A stretch of DNA of 64,000 bases from Coix lacryma-jobi var. lacryma-jobi (taxonomy: Eukaryota > Streptophyta > Magnoliopsida > Poales > Poaceae). Below, in pieces: positions 1 through 11,084 of this stretch. A program made the translations under genes and the position numbers. Within the stretch, counting starts at the first letter, position 1; each line of letters begins with the position of its first letter. Location: the NCBI GenBank assembly GCA_009763385.1, contig CM019825.1:117051131-117115130 (forward strand), given 5' to 3'. The notes beneath the pieces were generated by a model that saw only the letters and a list, made by a program, of their open reading frames with translations, had not been told where the DNA came from and did no database searches.

Positions 1-54
1 GCACTGGAACGTAAAGCCTCCAGAGGTCTCATCCCAAGCTTAGCCTTTCCTTCG

Positions 55-156
55 TAGCGCAGAGGGCGGACGCTCATGCACGCGTAGAGAGGTCGGACGT
101 CACTTGCGGGGACTACTGGCCACCATAGCGCAGAGGGCGGGCACTCATGCACGCGT
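55..156. repeat. Direct repeat pair near the left edge
   Basis: A 31-bp sequence (TAGCGCAGAGGGCGGACGCT then CATGCACGCGT) occurs at 55-85 and, with two changes, at 126-156, a 71-bp period. It belongs to the untranslated 3' part of the Tat element. I see no gene here. Confidence 0.75.
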
Positions 157-211
157 CCAGCAGTGACAGTAGCCCCTGCTCTGAGACTCCTTTAGCATCA
201 GCCAGGCTGTT

Positions 212-518
212 TTGGAGAAATTGGCGAGTCGTCCGGAGACGAGTTGGAGATATCGGCGAGCCATCCGGAAACGTGTTGGAGAGGTCGGCGAGTCGTCCGT
301 AGACGGGCTGGAGGGGTCAACGAGCCATCCGGAGACGGGTTGTAGCAGTCGGCGAGCCGTCCATAGACTGGCTGGAGAGGTTGGCGAGCCATCCGGAGAC
401 GGGTTGTAGCAGTCGACGAGTCATCCGTAGACTGGCTGGAGAGGTCAGCGAGCCGTCCGGAGACGGGTTGTAGCAGTCGACGAGCCGTCCGTAGACTGGC
501 TGGAGATATCGGCAAGCC
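212..518. repeat. 32-bp minisatellite downstream of Tat pol
   Basis: Nine consecutive 32-bp units plus a partial tenth, with consensus halves TTGGAGAGGTCGGCGAGCC and GTCCGGAGACGGG. Unit starts fall at 212, 244, 276 and so on to 500 without an indel. In the right half units alternate between two types (ending GACGGG or GACTGG), giving a 64-bp higher-order period. It lies between the pol stop and the off-window 3' LTR. It happens to be open on the minus strand, which yields a repetitive translation that is probably not a protein. Confidence 0.9.
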
Positions 519-564
519 ATTGCTCAATCCTTGTTCATCATCATAGGTGGGTGGTGCGGGCCGC

Positions 565-1164
565 TCAAGCGTAGAACTTTCTGAGGTGCTCGATGCTCCA
601 AGAGTTAGGCACGTCGATGCCTTCAAGGTCGGCGAGACGATAGGCGCCTGGTCGGGTGACCTCCTTCACTGTATAGGGGTCATCCTAGTGTGAAGATAGT
701 TTGTGCAGGCCGTCGGTCTTGAGTTTCCGCTTGAGGACGAGGTCGCCAACGATGAAAGATCGATCTTTTACGTTGCGGTTGTAGTAGTGGCGAACTCCTT
801 CGAGGTACTTGGCGGTTCTGAGGCAAGATGCCAGCCGTTCTTCTTCAAGACAGTCAAGGTCATCGCAGCTAGCCTGGTCGGCGACTTCTTCATTGTAGTT
901 CTCGACGCGCTAGGAACGGAAGATGACATCTGCGGGGATGACAGCTTCGGAGCCGAAGACCATGAAGTATGGCGAAATGTTGGTATTGCGGCTGGGTTGA
1001 GTCCGGAAACCCCAGAGTACGGAGGGGAGCTCGCGCATCCAGTGACCAGGGTGCTTTTCATCCTTCTGGTAAAGGCGCTTCTTTAGAGCGTCGAGGATCA
1101 TGCCGTTGGCGCGTTCGGCCTGGCCGTTGGCTCGAGGATGGGCGACGGAGACGTACTTGACGAG
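565..1164 (-). pseudogene. pol: Tat integrase C-terminal part
   Basis: The integrase frame resumes at LVKYVSVAHPRANGQAERANG, which holds the catalytic Glu of the DDE triad. It then runs through WMRELPSVLWGFRTQP and YFMVFGSEAVIPADV to the C-terminal fold (SFIVGDLVLKRK, GAYRLADLEG, WSIEHLRKFYA). Two ambers interrupt it. At 910-912, Gln (CAG) may have been lost. At 685-687, relatives have Trp (TGG); the G-to-A change reads as C-to-T in a CAG context on the other strand. The pol stop is TGA at 565-567. Confidence 0.85.
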
Positions 1165-3014
1165 TGTTGGTAGTTCTTAGCTACACCTAAGATAGGGTAA
1201 CTAAAGTAGCTATCTACTAATGCCAAGTGGGGTTGTCAGTCCCGACACTAGTAGGAGCTAGCTAGCGAGAATGCAATCTACCAGGAGGAGATTCTGCAAG
1301 CGCACAGAACTATCGTAGTAGCACTTCGCCTGGGAGTACCAGGTGTCGATTTATTTGATCCCAAGGGAAGGCTAGGGTGGTGTATGAGTTGAGTCAAGGA
1401 GGGGATGAGAGTCGAAGGAAAGAGAAAAGGGAAAAGGGGAGAAGGGAAGATGAAAGGCTAGAAAGAATATATGGGTGGATAGGTAAGGATGAAATGAATG
1501 GCTAAGGTAAGGTGGATAACTAGATAGATAGATAGTTGAAGGGAAATATGATAACTAAGGATAACTAACTACTAACTAATAACTAATCCTAGATAACTAC
1601 AAAGCAAGATAACTACGAAGCGAGATAGTTACGAAGCAAGGCAGGCAAAAGACAATAAAGCAACTAAGTTGAGTAAAGTTTTATTCCTATCTTGTCAAGT
1701 ATCGAGGCGTACTAGCCTTTACCACTTACTTAGGTTGAACGCTAGCACAACGAGCCTTACTGTTAAACTGGGCCAACTACGTGGTGGAATTCAAGGCGCA
1801 CAGGGCTGTCACCACCTGCTTGCTACCACAGCTATCCGGGGGTCCAGCCGTATCTGAAGGTAAGTCTATAACTAAGCACCACGCTTAACTATATTCTAAC
1901 TTTCTCTACCCTAGCTTTGAATAGAGACACCCTTGCGGACGTCAGAGCAAACACTTGACTTAATAAGATAAACACTAAACTAACTAAGCAACCTATTGGC
2001 AAAGATCAAACACTAAGCTCACTAGAGATTAACTACTATGGCTAAGTGAATTGAACTGTAGGATAGCTAGGCACTCAAGCAATCAATCAAGTATACCACT
2101 CAATACTGATTAGTAGAATAAAGTAATACTTGAAATGATGAACTAGAATATAGTAAATGCTTGAGTAACAAGAGCAAAACCTGAACTGGAGATGAAGGAA
2201 GACTCTTCCCAGCTCCAGAACCGATCACTCGTACGCCTCTACTCTTGAGCTAAGCCTTGAGCAGCGCTACCGCGAGGGCGAAGATGCCTTGCTCTACTAG
2301 CTACCTACTTGCCTAAGCTCTCTAAGCTTCTAACCTAACTCTCACTTGCTTCTCTTGCTTTGCTTCTCTTGGAAGTGTGGGATATGAGGGATATGAATGA
2401 AGTGATGCCGCAGGGGGTATTTATAGCCCAAATGAGTGAGGGGGGTTCTTATAGTGGGCAGCCAACCGACCTAGGGTTAGGTCAGGTGGCGGGCGCCACC
2501 CCCTACTGGCGGCCGCCAGTCCCCTGGCCGTTGGATGAACCGCCTCTGCTTCAACGGCATCCAGGTGGTTGTCCAAGGCGGTTTGGAGGTCGGTTGCATG
2601 TCCTAGCAACCGACATTCAGCCTTGATCCACGCCACTCCTCCCTGAGCCGTCCGATGCCACTGACCTAGTGACCAAGGGCCAGGATTTGGCCTTGGGGAG
2701 GTCACACGGATCGGTGACGTGGCAGGGAGTGGCACTTGGGCCAATCCAAGTGGCGGGCGCCACTTAGAGGTGGCGGGCGCCACCTAGGGGTGGCGGGCGC
2801 CACCCCCCTTAGGCCCATTTGGGCCCTGCTGAGTGGGCTTGGCCTCTGGTGGGTCCATATGTCCAAATTTGGTTCAAATCCTGCATTCAAATAAAATTCG
2901 ATGGACATGTGGAATTCGGTTAGTTTGAAACCTATTTGACTACATTTCATGCCTTTTTGGTGGACTTTAGGGTCAAATGTTGATGGTAAAACAGGTGTGT
3001 ATGGACCGTCAACA
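1165..3014 (-). repeat. Athila-A 3' LTR
   Basis: 1,850 bp ending GTCAACA next to the PPT. It contains a TATAAATA box (minus strand, 2418-2425) and five GC-rich palindromic hairpins of the GTGGCGGGCGCCAC type at 2485-2520 and 2748-2806. The small open frames inside are not conserved coding sequence. Confidence 0.92.
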
Positions 3015-3028
3015 AGCTCCCCCAAGCT
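3015..3028 (-). other. Athila-A polypurine tract
   Basis: The minus strand reads AGCTTGGGGGAGCT immediately before the 3' LTR; it would prime plus-strand DNA synthesis. Confidence 0.8.
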
Positions 3029-4718
3029 AACCTATTGATCGTCCTCGAGCAACAATGCGGTTTAAGCATTGAGCATGAAATGGATAGCAACTTAAGATGT
3101 CTGCAAGTGCATATTGTATAGTGAGAAATAACATAGCATGTATCATAAATCATAGCAATGTGGGGCTTATAGCTTTTCACTTCAAACATGCAAGAGTGAA
3201 ATAAAGTAGTAGATAGGAAACTTTTATCTTGCTTAGGTTTGACTAGGAGTCTGTCTGGAGGTTTTTCAAGGTTTTCAAAAGATAACAACTTGCTTAAGTC
3301 CTCCAAGATTCACTCAATCACTCAATGGTGTTTAAATCCTCACTTAGGCCAGAATGTAGCCTCTCCTATTTCTAAAGAATGATATGTGGAGTTATAGGTA
3401 GGCTAAGAACCATGAGCAAATTGCCTGATGTTTATTGCTAAGCTAGACACTCAGATCATAAGGAGCAGCAAATCATACAAATTGATCAAGATGTGCATGT
3501 GTGGTTATGTGGAAGTGTATAGAGAGATATTTCGTAATCCTTCCTAGTTAATTTCTGGGGTCTAGAGCTAATGATAATTCTCTCTCTCTTTTTTTTTGGA
3601 TACATAGTGAGTAGACAAAAGATGTGTCCTCACATTTTCTTAGGACATAGTCCTCTTTTGAGCTACTTTGCTCACTTTTTTTCACAAGACATAGTCCTTT
3701 CTTGAGCTACTTTGCTCATTTTTTGCTCTCTCTCTTTTAGCTCTAGATTTCCCCAGACATCTATAGGAAAGGATTTTTGAAATGAAAAAGGGGAAGAGGG
3801 AGAAATGCTTATTCCCAGTGTAGGAATAAGCATAAGGCTAGCAATGGGATGTTTGGCAGGGTATTGCATATCTCCGGTGTAGAGAATAAGCAATTTATTT
3901 GGTGGTTGCAAACTTCCAAAGTGGAAAGTAGGCAAATTATGGTGGGTGTACGTGAATCTTGATTCAAAAGATATGATAAGCTTCTCTACTAAGATCTATG
4001 AGGTCTAACAAAGCTCAACACAAACAAAGCTCTTTGTGGTTTTGACTAATGACTAAAAAATATTTGGCTGGTGGTGGGATGAGATAAAATCTAGGAGGAA
4101 CTTTTAGCAAGGTTTTCATAATTTTTAAAAGAAATCCTCCAGATTAGGTCCTAATTTCATCTTAGCAAGTTTAAAGAATTACTCCATTTCTTACTAACTT
4201 TATTCACTAAGCATGATTTCAGTTAAAGCATGTGCAACCCACAAAAGCTACAACTTAGATAAGACCAGTTATTCAAACCATAACAATAGCATTTGCATGA
4301 CATATTTCAAATCTTATTCAGGTTTCAACTTGTTTAAGCAGATATTATCAGTTTTATTCATGGAGTGGTTATTTAGGCAAGCATGTGACATTCAAAAGAT
4401 ATAGAATTTAAGAACTGAATGTAAAGTGTAGGCTTGAGACGTACCTTATGGGAGCGGGAGTCTCCCCCAAGCTGGCTTCTTGCTTGGTGAAAAGATCTTC
4501 TTCGTCTCAGTCGAAGCTCTTGTTCTCATTTTATTAAAAGGGAAACTATCTAATGTTGTAAAAAAGGAAACTATCCTATTATGATATTTTTTTTTATTAT
4601 TCTAACATATACCTATGCATAAAACTAATGATAACTGATTTTTTTTGTTGCATGCATGACATATGTTATTTATTCGGAAAAAGGAAAATTGAAGGGAAAT
4701 TAAAAGTAAAACCATACC
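3029..4718. other. Athila-A untranslated 3' interior, no gene
   Basis: AT-rich sequence with no convincing frame on either strand. It holds poly-T runs and an imperfect tandem module near 3600-3730 built from ACATAGTCCT..TTGAGCTACTTTGCTCA, which has a counterpart in Athila-B near 47750. Pol genes of a full element would lie here. Confidence 0.7.
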
Positions 4719-6047
4719 TTAGGTCCATGGAGTTTCATCCTTATCGGGTGGATCTTCTTCCTTGGGCACTTCTTCTCTTAGTACTCCATCTGGTTCTTCT
4801 TCTTTTGGCACCTCTCCCTCGTTATGTGAATCACACAACTTAGGAGGAGGCGGTTCTCTCTTTCTGCTCCACCTTGTTCTTGGACGCCTCTTCTTGGTAC
4901 GAACGGGTTTTGCTACCTGCATGTTAGCGGCATATGCGGGACCACGGGAGAAGGAGAATATTTCCTTCCTCCCTCCTAATGTCATTTGAATTTTACCACT
5001 TCCCACATATATGCAAGCATTAACAGTATTCAAGAAGGGTCTACCTAAGATTAGAGGCACATCTTTCCTATTTCCCATATCTAGTATTATGAAATCAGCA
5101 GGAACATAGGAACCTCTAATATGAACAGGTAAATCATTAACTATTCCTTCTACATAGCAAGTGGATTGATCAGCTAGCACAACATAGGCAGATGTGGATG
5201 ACATGGGTGGAAAGAATGAGTTTTCATAAAAATCTTTAGATAAAATGTTCACACTCGATCCTAAATCACACGTGACATTTTTAAAGACTTCACCAAAGAT
5301 TGAGCATCTAATTATGGGACTACCAGGATCACCCTTTTTAACAGTCATGGTTTGATCTTCATAATAGTTAAAATATTTTATTTCAACCATGTTTACAGTT
5401 TCCATGTTAGGTTTAGCAGGAATTTTGCCAGTTTCAAAAGATGGTATGATAGCAGCAAGTTGAGCTAATTGGGTTTCTAACATCTTATTAAAGCTAAGTT
5501 GATTTTTCAGAGCAGATGAGAAATCTTCCAATTTAGCATTTACATTCTCAAGGGCTTTATCATTCGACATTAATCTCTCTTTCAAGAAATCAGTAGTTTT
5601 ACCATGTGAGTAAACTAAATTCTTCAAGAATGAGAAATTATTAGAGCGGGGGAATGAATTGTTACCTTGAGAGTTTGCAGGCTGATTCCATCCTTGATTC
5701 TGTTGACGGAAACCGTTGTTGTTGTTGATGAAGTTCAAATCCTCATGTAGCTCGGGGCAGTGGTTCCCAGAATGTCCGGTTTCTCCACAGACTTCACAAG
5801 TCATGTAGGATTCCAGAGATTGGACACTCTCTTGTTGGTTCATCTTCTCACAGCTGTCCAGCTTCTTTGCCAGCAGGTCCATCTTGGGCACGATCATGTC
5901 AGCCTTGCCACAGAACGGGCTAGCTTGGACCATCGTGATCGGAGCCGGTTTCAACTCAAAATTGAGGTTAGCATCGATCACGTCTGGTCCTATCGCTACA
6001 TTAGCGGCAGAAGGAGCAGAAAACTCACGAATGGTCTTGTTGGCCAT
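4719..6047 (-). CDS. gag: Athila-A gag-protease, shortened, 442 residues
   Basis: The start is set at 6047 (MANKTIREFSAP) because Athila gag begins this way; the open frame extends 57 codons upstream into untranslated sequence. In order: a gag leader (FELKPAPITMVQASPFCGK), then directly a CCHC knuckle C84-C87-H92-C97, a Gln/Asn-rich segment, a helical stretch of 240-250 residues total, and a retropepsin-like domain with DLGSS (Asp about 261) and ILGRPF (about 333). The C-terminus is basic, then acidic and Pro-rich. The alpha-helical capsid block expected between the leader and the knuckle is missing. The frame has no internal stop. Probable role: a particle or protease protein of a defective family. 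Confidence 0.8.
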   Translation of the reverse strand: MANKTIREFSAPSAANVAIGPDVIDANLNFELKPAPITMVQASPFCGKADMIVPKMDLLAKKLDSCEKMNQQESVQSLESYMTCEVCGETGHSGNHCPELHEDLNFINNNNGFRQQNQGWNQPANSQGNNSFPRSNNFSFLKNLVYSHGKTTDFLKERLMSNDKALENVNAKLEDFSSALKNQLSFNKMLETQLAQLAAIIPSFETGKIPAKPNMETVNMVEIKYFNYYEDQTMTVKKGDPGSPIIRCSIFGEVFKNVTCDLGSSVNILSKDFYENSFFPPMSSTSAYVVLADQSTCYVEGIVNDLPVHIRGSYVPADFIILDMGNRKDVPLILGRPFLNTVNACIYVGSGKIQMTLGGRKEIFSFSRGPAYAANMQVAKPVRTKKRRPRTRWSRKREPPPPKLCDSHNEGEVPKEEEPDGVLREEVPKEEDPPDKDETPWT

Positions 6048-6209
6048 CGTGAAGATAGAACGAGATAAGAAAGAAAGAAGTTGAAGAAGATGAAGGAAAA
6101 AGATAAGAAGAGTTAAGGAAAGAAAGAATGGGGTAAGATGGGATTCGCTAAGCAGGAGCTTAGGCGAAGATAAATTCGACATGGACTCAACCGATACACC
6201 GATTGCCTT

Positions 6210-6226
6210 CCCCGGCAACGGCGCCA
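6210..6226 (-). other. Athila-A primer binding site
   Basis: The minus strand reads TGGCGCCGTTGCCGGGG, matching the tRNA-Asp-type PBS of Athila elements, eight bases inside the 5' LTR end. The same 17 bases recur in the triple-LTR array and in Athila-B. Confidence 0.85.
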
Positions 6227-6234
6227 GAAATGCT

Positions 6235-8085
6235 TGTTAGTAGTTCTTAGCTACACCTAAGATAGGGTAACTAAAGTAGCTATCTACTAATGCCAAGTGG
6301 GGTTGTCAGTCCCGACACTAGTAGGAGCTAGCTAGCGAGAATGCAATCTACCAGGAGGAGATTCTGCAAGCGCACAGAACTATCGTAGTAGCACTTCGCC
6401 TGGGAGTACCAGGTGTCGATTTATTTGATCCCAAGGGAAGGCTAGGGTGGTGTATGAGTTGAGTCAAGGAGGGGATGAGAGTCGAAGGAAAGAGAAAAGG
6501 GAAAAGGGGAGAAGGGAAGATGAAAGGCTAGAAAGAATATATGGGTGGATAGGTAAGGATGAAATGAATGGCTAAGGTAAGGTGGATAACTAGATAGATA
6601 GATAGTTGAAGGGAAATATGATAACTAAGGATAACTAACTACTAACTAATAACTAATCCTAGATAACTACAAAGCAAGATAACTACGAAGCGAGATAGTT
6701 ACGAAGCAAGGCAGGCAAAAGACAATAAAGCAACTAAGTTGAGTAAAGTTTTATTCCTATCTTGTCAAGTATCGAGGCGTACTAGCCTTTACCACTTACT
6801 TAGGTTGAACGCTAGCACAACGAGCCTTACTGTTAAACTGGGCCAACTACGTGGTGGAATTCAAGGCGCACAGGGCTGTCACCACCTGTTTGCTACCACA
6901 GCTATCCGGGGGTCCAGCCGTATCTGAAGGTAAGTCTATAACTAAGCACCACGCTTAACTATATTCTAACTTTCTCTACCCTAGCTTTGAATAGAGACAC
7001 CCTTGCGGACGTCAGAGCAAACACTTGACTTAATAAGATAAACACTAAACTAACTAAGCAACCTATTGGCAAAGATCAAACACTAAGCTCACTAGAGATT
7101 AACTACTATGGCTAAGTGAATTGAACTGTAGGATAGCTAGGCACTCAAGCAATCAATCAAGTATACCACTCAATACTAATTAGTAGAATAAAGTAATACT
7201 TGAAATGATGAACTAGAATATAGTAAATGCTTGAGTAACAAGAGCAAAACCTGAACTGGAGATGAAGGAAGACTCTTCCCAGCTCCAGAACCGATCACTC
7301 GTACGCCTCTACTCTTGAGCTAAGCCTTGAGCAGCGCTACCGCGAGGGCGAAGATGCCTTGCTCTACTAGCTACCTACTTGCCTAAGCTCTCTAAGCTTC
7401 TAACCTAACTCTCACTTGCTTCTCTTGCTTTGCTTCTCTTGGAAGTGTGGGATATGAGGGATATGAATGAAGTGATGCCGCAGGGGGGTATTTATAGCCC
7501 AAATGAGTGAGGGGGGTTCTTATAGTGGGCAGCCAACCGACCTAGGGTTAGGTCAGGTGGCGGGCGCCACCCCCTACTGGCGGCCGCCAGTCCCCTGGCC
7601 GTTGGATGAACCGCCTCTGCTTCAACGGCATCCAGGTGGTTGTCCAAGGCGGTTTGGAGGTCGGTTGCATGTCCTAGCAACCGACATTCAGCCTTGATCC
7701 ATGCCACTCCTCCCTGAGCCGTCTGATGCCACTGACCTAGTGACCAAGGGCCAGGATTTGGCCTTGGGGAGGTCACACGGATCGGTGACGTGGCAGGGAG
7801 TGGCACTTGGGCCAATCCAAGTGGCGGGCGCCACTTAGAGGGGGCGGGCGCCACTTAGAGGTGGCGGGCGCCACCCCCCTTAGGCCCATTTGGGCCCTGC
7901 TGAGTGGGCTTGGCCTCTGGTGGGTCCATATGTCCAAATTTGGTTCAAATCCTGCATTCAAATAAAATTCTATGGACATGTGGAATTCGGTTAGTTTGAA
8001 ACCTATTTGACTACATTTCATGCCTTTTTGGTGGACTTTAGGGTCAAATGTTGATGGTAAAACAGGTGTTTAAGGACCGTCAACA
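6235..8085 (-). repeat. Athila-A 5' LTR
   Basis: 1,851 bp, homologous end to end to the 3' LTR. It contains the promoter-bearing copy: TATTTATA on the plus strand at 7489-7496 (TATAAATA in element orientation). The hairpin cluster differs from the other LTR in its second and third units, while most other differences are single transitions. Confidence 0.92.
7489..7496 (-). promoter_or_regulatory. TATA box in the Athila-A 5' LTR
   Basis: GGGCTATAAATACCCC on the minus strand is a strong plant TATA context, about 1.25 kb upstream of the end of the LTR. The same motif is present in the 3' LTR at 2418-2425. Confidence 0.55.
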
Positions 8086-8475
8086 ACGAGGACACCACGC
8101 CCCTCGCAGAAATCCCAAAAGACGTTTCCGGTGAAGTTGGAGCCGAGGTCGGTGATGATGGAGTTCGGGAGACCGAAGCGATGAATTATTTCGTCGATGA
8201 AGGAGACGGCGTTCTCGGCGGTCGCCTTGGTGATTGGCTTTGCTTCGATCCATTTGGAGAATTTGTCGACGGTGACGTAGATCCACTTGAAGCTTCCCGG
8301 AGCTAGTCGGAAAGGGCCAATCATGTTGAGTCCCCAGCAGGCGAAGGGCCACGAGGCCGGTATTGCTTGAAGCTCCTGCGCAGGAACGTGGGTTTGTTTG
8401 GCGAAGAATTGGCACCCTTCGCAGGTGCGGACGAGCTGTTCGGCGTCGGTGACCGCTGATGGCCAGTAGAATCCT
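8086..8475 (-). pseudogene. pol: Tat integrase catalytic core, first part
   Basis: The minus strand resumes at FYWPSAV, in frame with the RKAFRAG end of the previous fragment. It contains the CEGC pair of the HHCC finger, then the core with the first catalytic Asp in YVTVDKFSKWIEA and the second in SIITDLGSNFTG. The frame stops at the ACGAG duplication, where Athila-A is inserted, and resumes at 1164. Confidence 0.85.
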
Positions 8476-10048
8476 AGAACGCATCTTGGCCCCTAGTGGG
8501 TTTCGGTGATTGGATGAAACACAAGATTACTGTGACTAACGTGTGTTTTGCAGAAACAAGATTGAGTTAGGTCACGGTAATGGCGACGATACGGGCATAT
8601 GGAGTTCATGTCCCCTAGTGATGGATATCGTTTCGGTTTTCAAAGTATGGACGACGAAGACGGTGGTAAACTAGGCTAAGTGTCATTTGGTGTTGGAGGA
8701 CACTTAGGTAGTCTTAGGTCTTTGTTTTTCCTTTGGCCGTACTATAAAGGGGAGCGTAAATCAGTAGCTTGACCTAGATGAGTCTATTGAGGTAGGTGTG
8801 GTGCACACTTGTTATTTCATAGCCCTAGGTAGCTCAGAGAGATGCCTTATGTCGAGAGGAACAAAAGTCGTTAAGGCCGCGCCGCGATCCGAGTTCGTTT
8901 TGGCCATGTAGTAGGCATCGGATGCTGGCCTGGTGGGCATCGGAGCCTCCGATGCTCACCCCGACTAGGGTTTCGTCTGGTGCGTGGCATCGAAGGCTCC
9001 GATGTTGCCACATCGGATGCTCCCGTGCCACTGTTCACTCGCGAATGAACTGTGGGATGCATCGGACGCTGGCATCGGATGTTGAGGGCCAACATCCGAT
9101 GGCCATGCAGAGAGGTTCCAGAGAGGGTAAATCCGCATCGGATGCTTCCGATGTGGAGGCATCAGATGCTGCCCAGCGTCCGATGCTCCTTTAAACAGTC
9201 TGACAGGTTGTACAGTCGACCATTGGTCGAGGTCACCGGAGCCTCCGATGACTGGCATCGGAGCCTCCGATGCCTCCGCAGAAAGCCTGTCTTGTGTTGT
9301 TTTTGGATGGCCGGTTGGGGGAGTATATATACTCCACCTCCTCATCCATTTGAGTGTTCTTGTCACTTCCATCTGCTGAGAGACACATTGTGAGTGTGAG
9401 ATAGTGCAAGAGCCCTAGTGAGGTTGAGAGATTTGCTAATTGAGAGAATTAGACACCTCCTAGTGAGAATTGAGTAGCAAGTGTGCATCCATCCATCTCT
9501 TTGGCCTTGTGTTGGTCAAGTGAGAGTTCTAGCTTGTTACTCTTGGTGATCGGCATCACCTAGACGGCTTGGTGGTGATCGAAGAGCTTGGTGATCATTC
9601 GGAGGCTTTGTGGATGACCCAAGTCATGTTGTGACCGGTAGCAAGCGATTCACCGGGCCAGAGTGGCGAAGAATCAGCTCATAGTGAGCACTTGATCCTT
9701 GCGTGGATCAAGGGGGAGTGATACCCTTGCGCGGGTGCTCCAACGAGGACTAGGGGGGTGTGCCGACACCTCGATACCTTGGCAAAAAGATAGTCGTGTC
9801 ATCTCTACTCTCTTTACTACGCATTTACCTTTGAGCAATTCAATTCCGCATTGACTTGTTGTTCTTTCATAAGTTGAATTGCCATGCTAGAGTAGAAATG
9901 GTTTAGCGATAGTCTTTTGTGCGGTTGATTCTAGTCAAACACACTTCTAGGCACTAGGGGGTTAATTGGGGCTTGATAGGTTTTAATTCTTTCAAGAAGT
10001 TTTAGAAAAGCCCAATTCACCCCCCTCTTGGGCATCTTGATCCTTTCA
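8476..10048 (+). mobile_element. Copia-type (Sirevirus-like) solo LTR
   Basis: A 1,573-bp insertion inside the Tat integrase frame, flanked by ATCCT at 8471-8475 and 10049-10053. It ends TTCACCCCCCTCTTGGGC..GATCCTTTCA, like the ends of the Sirevirus LTRs elsewhere in the window, which sets the strand. There is no PBS, PPT or coding interior, so it is a solo LTR. It carries a TATATATA stretch near 9319 and many CATCGGA/TCCGATG palindromes between 8930 and 9270. The left end starts AGAACG rather than TG, so a few bases may be lost or mutated there. Confidence 0.82.
8930..9275. repeat. CATCGGA/TCCGATG palindrome cluster
   Basis: About a dozen copies of CATCGGATGC or CATCGGAGCC and their complements, several forming perfect palindromes such as CATCGGAGCCTCCGATG (8938-8954 and again near 9257). 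They lie within the solo LTR upstream of its TATA-like stretch. Sirevirus LTRs are known for related palindromes with a CGGA..TCCG core. Confidence 0.8.
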
Positions 10049-11084
10049 ATCCTGCACGGAAAGCCTTGCGTACCAACGTCTTTGCAGCTGCGTGGTTCCC
10101 ACATTCACCAGCATGGATGTCGAAGACGATCTTGAGGCCGTCTTCCCGCGAGACGCATTTTTGGAGCACTTCATTTCTGGAGTTCTTGCGCATGAGCGCA
10201 CCGTCGACCAGGATGTAATTGTTGACAAGGCGAACAAGGCATTCAGCTTCTATCTTGTCAGCGGGGACAAGGTTCTCGGAGAGATACTTGATGAAGTCCT
10301 CACGCCAGTCGAATGGCGTTGCGGGTATGGCGGCAACCAGTTGTTCTGTCGGTGGAGATGGAGTCGTGGCGTCCGTCGACGAGGCGGAGCTTGGGTGGTC
10401 GGCGATGGAAGGTTCAAGCAGGTCATGTACAAATACACCAACGGGGACCGGAGATCTTGATGACGCCAACTTGGAGAGCTCGCGCGGTAGATGATGGTAT
10501 TCGACACCGAAGAACTTGTCTTCAAGTTTTCGGATGGCAGTGCAGTAGGCGTTCATCTTGTTGTGGGAGCAGTTCCAGTCCTTGTTGAGCTGGTTGATGA
10601 CGAGAGCGGAGTCGCCATACACCATGAGGCGCTTGAAGCCTAGCTCGCTAGCGATGCGGAGGCCGTGGAGGGCGGCTTCATATTCTACGGCATTGTTGGA
10701 TGCTGGGAAGAGCAGCCGTAGAGCGTAGCGGAGCTTTTCGCCGGAGGGAGACGTGAAGAGGAGACCAGCACCGGCTCCATGCAAGGTGAGGGAGCCGTCG
10801 AAGAAGAGGGTCCAGTGTTCTGGCGCTTCCGGCGGTACTGGAGTTTGGAGGTCTGTCCATTCAGCGACGAAGTCGGCGAGTGCTTGAGACTTGATGGTCT
10901 GGCGACCCTGGAAAACAATGTCCTAGGAGCCGAGCTCGATGACCCACTTGATGATGCATCCTGTAGCGTCCTTGTTGTGGATGATATCCCAGAGGGGGAA
11001 CTCTGTGACGACGGTGACGCTCTCGGAGCTTTGGAAGTAGTGGCGTAGCTTGCGTGCGGTAACAAGGACCGCGTAGAGGAGCTT
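10049..11084 (-). pseudogene. pol: Tat second RNase H and integrase N-terminus
   Basis: Continues pol in frame. After the end of the degenerate RNase H and an amber at 10923-10925, an archaeal-type RNase H begins (WTLFFDGSLTLHGAG). The catalytic acidic residues are visible in FFDGS, EYEAALHGL and YGDSALVINQL, so this domain looks chemically complete. It would remove the RNA strand during reverse transcription. A Ser/Pro/Thr-rich linker follows, then the integrase N-terminal HHCC finger (DIHAGECGNHAAAKTL). The copia-type solo LTR at 8476-10048 cuts the frame inside that finger. Confidence 0.85.

Larger units (their letters stand above)
1165..8085 (-). mobile_element. Athila-A, non-autonomous Athila-type gypsy element
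   Basis: Two nearly identical 1.85-kb LTRs (TGTT..AACA) flank a 3.2-kb interior holding only a gag-protease frame. The ACGAG TSD is at 1160-1164 and 8086-8090, and its removal restores the Tat integrase frame. The PBS matches the tRNA-Asp type of Athila elements and the PPT is AGCTTGGGGGAGCT on the minus strand. RT, RNase H and integrase are absent, so movement needs a helper. About a dozen LTR differences by eye in 1,850 bp suggest a recent insertion. Confidence 0.92.

Noticed and set aside
212..518. Covarying hairpins in the Tat minisatellite
   Set aside because: Some units can pair CCGTC with GACGG, but several do not and changes are not matched, so it does not fit the pattern seen in the LTR arrays.
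198..626. 142-residue minus-strand frame with internal repeats
   Set aside because: It is the 32-bp minisatellite plus the end of the pol region read in another frame; a 32-bp unit shifts frame each copy, so a conserved repeat protein is unlikely.
8965..9393. Overlapping frames of 113-135 residues in the solo LTR at 8476
   Set aside because: Produced by the CATCGGA palindromes, which are open on both strands; not coding.
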